DNA from: Gammaproteobacteria bacterium | Lineage (GTDB): Bacteria > Pseudomonadota > Gammaproteobacteria > Pseudomonadales > Azotimanducaceae | DNA length: 35,348 nt | NCBI GenBank assembly: GCA_026706385.1 | Contig: JAPOYV010000056.1 | Location: 1 to 35,348, forward strand | Direction: 5' to 3' | In this document: positions 32,307-35,348 of the stretch, piece by piece | Numbering within the stretch: position 1 is the stretch's first letter | How the letters are laid out: every line of letters starts with the position of its first letter | Notes under the pieces: model-generated | What the model was told of the DNA's origin: nothing | What the model saw: the letters and a program-made list of their open reading frames with translations, nothing else | Database searches by the model: none | Position numbers and translations under genes: made by a program

Positions 32307-33283
32307 TGGACTTTGCGCGGGCAGGCGCGGACGCACTGGGCGCCGTCTTCGAGGAACTCGCTTCGCATCGCGTCGCCTCCATAGCGGGGCTCGATCGCGC
32401 ATGTCTCGATCAACTGCAGGCGCTCGGCGTGCACGTCCGCGACCAGGCGGTCTTAGAAGACGACGTGGACCTCCTGTCGGCTACGGCTGTCCGTGAGGCG
32501 CTCACACCCGCGACCGTGGACTGGCTGCGTGAACTCGCCGTGCACGCCCACATCGGGAGCACGAACACGGCGCTCTTGGCCCGCCTCGAAACCGATGGCG
32601 TGGCCGGCCGCGTGGTGACCGCCGAGGTCCAGACCGCGGGGCGCGGGCGCCGCGGTCGAGCGTGGCTGAGTCCGTTTGGGCGCAATCTGGCGGTGTCCAT
32701 CGGCGTAGCCGTCGACCGTCCACCGGCGGAGCTCGGCGCCCTGAGCCTGGTCGTCGGACTGGCTGTTCGCGACGCGTTCCTCGAGTACGGTCTCAAGGAC
32801 ATCGCCTTGAAGTGGCCCAACGACGTGCTGATGCACGGGGCTAAGCTCGCCGGCATCCTGATCGAGTTGGCGCAGCCGAACCGACCGGCGGAAGTGGTGA
32901 TCGGCATCGGGGTCAACGTCGGCTGCCGGCAAGCGATCGCGGACCGGGTGGAGCAAGCCGTTGCCGACGTCGCCGAGCAGGTCGAACATCCGTCTAGGAA
33001 TCGCCTTCTTGCCGTCTTGGTCAACCACGTTGTGGCGGCATGCCGGCGCTTTACGGCGCAAGGCTTCGCATCCTTCCGTACCCGATGGGACGCTGCCCAC
33101 CACTACCATGGCCGGGCGGTGACACTGACGTTGCCGGGCACAGGCAGCCCGGGCGGCACGGTCTCCGGCACAGTACTGGGCGTTGCAGGGAACGGCGCCC
33201 TGCGGATCGCCAGTGCCGCGGGCGTGCGCGAATACATCGCCGGCGAAGTCTCGTTGCGAGCGGCGGGCGAGTCCGCCGGCTGA
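32306..33283 (+). CDS. birA: Biotin-protein ligase BirA with a reduced N-terminal domain
   Basis: 325 residues from ATG 32306 (ATG 32294 is four codons earlier and also possible). The ligase core is complete: S-T-N-T-A-L-L, the biotin/ATP loop G-R-G-R-R-G-R-A-W, L-K-W-P-N-D-V-L and K-L-A-G-I-L-I-E, then I-G-I-G-V-N-V. It attaches biotin to the acetyl-CoA carboxylase carrier protein. The N-terminal 65 residues line up poorly with the winged helix of E. coli BirA: the S-R-A-A recognition start and the G-K-G-Y wing are not seen, so repression of biotin genes may be lost. The next gene, coaX, begins 19 bases after the stop. Confidence 0.92.
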   Translation: MDFARAGADALGAVFEELASHRVASIAGLDRACLDQLQALGVHVRDQAVLEDDVDLLSATAVREALTPATVDWLRELAVHAHIGSTNTALLARLETDGVAGRVVTAEVQTAGRGRRGRAWLSPFGRNLAVSIGVAVDRPPAELGALSLVVGLAVRDAFLEYGLKDIALKWPNDVLMHGAKLAGILIELAQPNRPAEVVIGIGVNVGCRQAIADRVEQAVADVAEQVEHPSRNRLLAVLVNHVVAACRRFTAQGFASFRTRWDAAHHYHGRAVTLTLPGTGSPGGTVSGTVLGVAGNGALRIASAAGVREYIAGEVSLRAAGESAG

Positions 33284-33302
33284 GCCGGTGGTGGCGGACG
33301 CG

Positions 33303-34130
33303 ATGCCAATACTCGACATCGACATGGGCAATACGCGCACGAAGTGGCGTTGCGCAGACGAGGCTGGTGCGCTGCCTGCCCCGGAACTGCCGTGCCCGGT
33401 GGCCGGGCCAGAGCGCGTCCGGGTGGCGAGCGTCCTCCGCAACCGGGAAGGCATTGCGGCCGAGATCAGGAGACGATTCAACGTGGAGGCGGAGTTCGCT
33501 GCGACGTCGGCCAGCCTCGCAGGCGTCCGCTGCGGCTACCGCGAACCGCATCGACTGGGTGTGGACCGGTGGCTGGCCGTGGCCGCGGCTTGGCAGCGCA
33601 CCCACCATGCACTCGCCGTGATCAGCGTCGGCACGGCGGCCTGCGCCGACTTCGTCGACGCCGACGGACGCCATGCGGGTGGCTATATTGCGCCCGGCCT
33701 CCGGTTGCTCGCCGACGCCCTGGATCGACGAACCGCCGATGTCCGTCCGTATCCGCGCGAGGAGCCTTCAGCCGGGGAGCGCGAGGGGCCCGCCCCTCGC
33801 AAGGAAGAGCCTTCAGCCGGGGAGCGCGAGGGGCGCACCCCTCGCAAGGAGGAGCCTTCAGCCGGGGAGCGCGAGGGGCCCGCCTCCCGTAAAGAAGAGT
33901 ACCGCCTGGAACCCGGTACGGACACGCAGCAGGCCGTTGCGGCGGGGACGTTCCTGATGCTGTCGGCTTTCGTCGACGCGGCGATCGGCCGCCTCCACAG
34001 CCGGAGTGCGCCGCCGGTCGCGGTCTTTCTCACCGGTGGTGACGCGGCGCTCTTGGCGCCGCGCCTAAGCGTCGACGTGCGTTGCGAGCCGGAACTGGTC
34101 CTCGACGGCTTGGCGATCGCGCTGCCGTGA
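33303..34130 (+). CDS. coaX: Type III pantothenate kinase CoaX carrying three in-frame 15-residue repeats
   Basis: 275 residues from ATG 33303 (M-P-I-L-D-I-D-M-G-N-T); GTG codons at 33288 and 33291 are alternatives. It catalyses the first step of coenzyme A synthesis. Motifs: D-I-D-M-G-N-T-R-T-K-W (phosphate loop), G-V-D-R-W-L-A (pantothenate site), I-S-V-G-T-A-A-C-A-D-F and G-G-Y-I-A-P-G. Residues 153-197 are three copies of E-E-P-S-A-G-E-R-E-G-P-A-P-R-K and variants, inserted after R-P-Y-P-R and before E-E-Y-R-L-E-P-G-T-D-T. From memory of the Pseudomonas enzyme this is a surface loop between the P-G block and the following helix. The rest (G-T-F-L-M-L, F-L-T-G-G-D-A) is intact, so the enzyme is probably active. 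The stop overlaps the next start (GTGA). Confidence 0.92.
   Translation: MPILDIDMGNTRTKWRCADEAGALPAPELPCPVAGPERVRVASVLRNREGIAAEIRRRFNVEAEFAATSASLAGVRCGYREPHRLGVDRWLAVAAAWQRTHHALAVISVGTAACADFVDADGRHAGGYIAPGLRLLADALDRRTADVRPYPREEPSAGEREGPAPRKEEPSAGEREGRTPRKEEPSAGEREGPASRKEEYRLEPGTDTQQAVAAGTFLMLSAFVDAAIGRLHSRSAPPVAVFLTGGDAALLAPRLSVDVRCEPELVLDGLAIALP
33759..33893 (+). repeat. 45-bp palindrome-bearing tandem repeat, three copies within coaX
   Basis: Exact 45-bp period (33759, 33804, 33849). Copy 1 holds the perfect inverted repeat gcgaggggc/gcccctcgc with a two-base spacer (33780-33799); copy 2 has one mismatch, copy 3 several. The element is a multiple of three long, and five of its six frames lack stops. 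The same element, inverted, lies at 1-85. Confidence 0.95.
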
Positions 34131-34888
34131 CCGTTCGCGGCTGGCTTTGGGTTGGCTTGGCGGTTCTCGGCGCCGCGAACTTGGTCGTGGGTGCCGCCTG
34201 GCTGGGTCGGGACGGTCTGGTTTCGGCCCGCTGGCTTTCCAAGCCGACACCCGTGCGCATCGACTTGCCCGCGCAGACGTTGCCCCCTGTGGTGCACGCG
34301 GACAGCGCCGTCGCTCAATCGGCCACTCCCGCGGCGCCGCCCGAGCCGCGGTCGCAACCTCCGACTGCGCAGCGCCGGACGTGCGTTGCGCTTGGCCCGT
34401 TCGACACCCTCGAAGAGGTCAATGCGATCGGCCAACGGATCGTCTCGGCTGGTGGCGAGGCGGCCGTTGTCGAGGAGGCCGAGGCCGGCGAACCGGACTA
34501 TTTCGTCTATGTCGAGCCCGCCGCGTCCCGGGCCCTAGCCCATCGCACGTGGCGCGAGCTGGTCGCGCAGGGCATCGACGCCTTCGTGATCCCGCGTGGC
34601 GAGCGAGAGAACGGCGTCTCCGTCGGGGTCTTCTCGCGCCGCGAGCTGGCCGAGGCGCAGCACGACCGCGTGTCCGAACTTGGCTTCTCCGTCATCACGA
34701 GAACGGTCCTTCGCAGCCATGTGAGATATCGGCTCCAGGCCTGGGATGCTCCGGACGAAGCCGTGGCGGAAATGGCCAGCAGCCCTTGTGCGCCTCCGGA
34801 ACCGGCGGCCGATTCGCGAGCATCCAATGGCCGGTCGGTGCCCGCGGGGACGGCTGCGGATATTGCCGCCGACCAGCCCGACCCCTAA
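34127..34888 (+). CDS. Single-pass membrane protein with a SPOR-like C-terminal domain
   Basis: 253 residues from GTG 34127, overlapping the coaX stop (GTGA). One transmembrane segment (about residues 5-24) is followed by a Pro/Ala-rich linker (about 55-85). From R-T-C-V-A-L-G-P-F-D-T-L-E-E-V-N-A to about residue 205 the pattern resembles two SPOR-like beta-alpha units (G-P-F; then V-G-V-F-S-R-R-E-L-A-E-A). SPOR domains bind denuded peptidoglycan at division sites. A gene of this kind behind coaX is common in gammaproteobacteria (recalled). The match is by eye and moderate. Confidence 0.65.
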   Translation: MTVRGWLWVGLAVLGAANLVVGAAWLGRDGLVSARWLSKPTPVRIDLPAQTLPPVVHADSAVAQSATPAAPPEPRSQPPTAQRRTCVALGPFDTLEEVNAIGQRIVSAGGEAAVVEEAEAGEPDYFVYVEPAASRALAHRTWRELVAQGIDAFVIPRGERENGVSVGVFSRRELAEAQHDRVSELGFSVITRTVLRSHVRYRLQAWDAPDEAVAEMASSPCAPPEPAADSRASNGRSVPAGTAADIAADQPDP

Positions 34889-34900
34889 ACTCTCCATCCG

Positions 34901-34916
34901 CGCCGCGTTAGCGGCG
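34901..34916 (+). other. Small hairpin before tRNA-Thr
   Basis: cgccgc and gcggcg around gtta, with no T-run. It may be a weak terminator of the birA-coaX operon or a processing site for the tRNA. Confidence 0.3.
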
Positions 34917-34921
34917 TCCGC

Positions 34922-34999
34922 GCCGCCATAGCTCAGATCCGGCAGAGCAGCTCACTTGTAATGAGAAGGTCAGAGGTTCGATCCCTCTTGGCGGCACCA
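34922..34999 (+). tRNA. tRNA-Thr (anticodon TGT)
   Basis: Acceptor arms gccgcca (34922-34928) and tggcggc (34989-34995) pair fully, followed by A and encoded CCA (34997-34999). The D arm contains agctcag, the T loop is ggttcgatcc, and the anticodon loop cttgtaa has TGT at 34957-34959. The first pair of the anticodon stem is a G-A mismatch. Confidence 0.95.
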
Positions 35000-35009
35000 T
35001 TCGCCGCGC

Positions 35010-35058
35010 ATGAAACAACCGCCAGGCCGAGTGCAGCGAGCGACGGCGGTTGTCTCAT
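35010..35058 (+). other. Hairpin in the tRNA-Thr/tRNA-Tyr spacer
   Basis: atgaaacaaccgcc (35010-35023) and ggcggttgtctcat (35045-35058) pair with one mismatch around a 21-base loop, 10 bases after tRNA-Thr. No T-run follows. It may stop or slow transcription or mark the processing of the tRNA-Thr transcript. Confidence 0.45.
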
Positions 35059-35208
35059 GGGGGCTGGCGTGGCCTTGGGCCGGAGGCGAAGCCGGTGCGG
35101 AGCGAACGCGAGGTACCGGATACGGCTATGGGCGCTCGGTGCGCAGTCGTGCCGCGGATGGGTTGTTCACGGCGTCGGGAGAGCCCCGGAAATCGGTCCA
35201 ATTTCGCG

Positions 35209-35237
35209 TTGACAGGCGGCAACGCCATCGGCATAGT
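35209..35237 (+). promoter_or_regulatory. Promoter of tRNA-Tyr
   Basis: Perfect -35 TTGACA (35209-35214), 17-base spacer and CATAGT (35232-35237), followed by a GC-rich discriminator (tccgcg) typical of stringently controlled promoters. The tRNA starts about 20 bases after the expected start point. Confidence 0.7.
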
Positions 35238-35263
35238 TCCGCGTCCTTTAATTTGCGTGGCCT

Positions 35264-35348
35264 GGAGGGGTTCCCGAGCGGCCAAAGGGATCAGACTGTA
35301 AATCTGACGGCTCAGCCTTCGTAGGTTCGAATCCTACCCCCTCCACCA
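35264..35348 (+). tRNA. tRNA-Tyr (anticodon GTA)
   Basis: Acceptor arms ggagggg (35264-35270) and cccctcc (35338-35344), discriminator A and CCA ending at the last base of the window. Anticodon loop ctgtaaa has GTA at 35298-35300. The long variable arm expected of tRNA-Tyr is present, giving 85 bases. Confidence 0.95.

Noticed and set aside
33759-33893. CRISPR-like array
   Set aside because: The repeats are directly adjacent without unique spacers and lie in a coding frame.
35010-35324. Small frames spanning the tRNA spacer
   Set aside because: They run across a tRNA promoter and into tRNA-Tyr, so they are not credible genes.

Overview
The window looks like a chromosomal segment of a high-GC gammaproteobacterium. 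The main taxonomic clue is the right end, where birA, coaX and a SPOR-like membrane protein lead into tRNA-Thr(UGU) and tRNA-Tyr(GUA); in many gammaproteobacteria this block sits just before tuf-secE-nusG and the rpl/rpo genes. The remaining families (TonB-dependent receptor, Fur, bacterioferritin, a LigD/Ku end-joining pair, LLM-type oxidoreductase, family III CoA-transferase, DUF1214, sulfotransferase) fit a metabolically broad environmental organism. I cannot name a genus from the sequence. The window has no rRNA, CRISPR array, transposase or prophage, and no gene-free stretch over 300 bases. The longest gap (970-1232) holds a strong hairpin.

Layout from left to right. 1-969: the start of an exported protein running off the left edge, then a lipoprotein (both minus). 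1233-3767: a TonB-dependent receptor, convergent with an HpcH/HpaI-type aldolase (3790-4545, minus) and a DUF2332 protein (minus). 5825-8991: a secreted multidomain leishmanolysin-like metalloprotease translationally coupled to a small exported protein. 9098-15642: a tight plus-strand operon of amidohydrolase, DUF1214 protein, sulfotransferase, two short-chain dehydrogenases and an SRPBCC protein, with several start/stop overlaps. 15670-18748 (minus): a glutathione transferase and a double-domain CoA-transferase. 18848-24590: a plus-strand series of LLM oxidoreductase, split-barrel protein, PLP dehydratase, sulfatase and a selenoprotein. 24673-25665: a DUF6491-like protein and a cupin, convergent. 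25711-29192: LigD and Ku, divergent, followed by a MerR-TPR protein. 30235-32241: an iron block with a Fur box, bacterioferritin, an ankyrin protein and Fur. 32306-35348: birA, coaX, a SPOR-like protein and two tRNAs.

Two observations stand out. (1) What look like two adjacent genes at 22950-24590 form one open frame interrupted by a single UGA at 23217. Read as selenocysteine, this gives a C-D-U-G-S-C-T motif typical of the UGSC selenoprotein family, and a bacterial SECIS-like hairpin lies at the expected distance downstream. (2) A 45-bp, 15-codon palindrome-bearing repeat is inserted in the same reading phase in two unrelated genes: three copies inside coaX and two copies just after the signal peptide of the left-edge gene. 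Both arrays encode nearly the same peptide. This resembles the in-frame palindromic elements known from Rickettsia, but here in a gammaproteobacterium.
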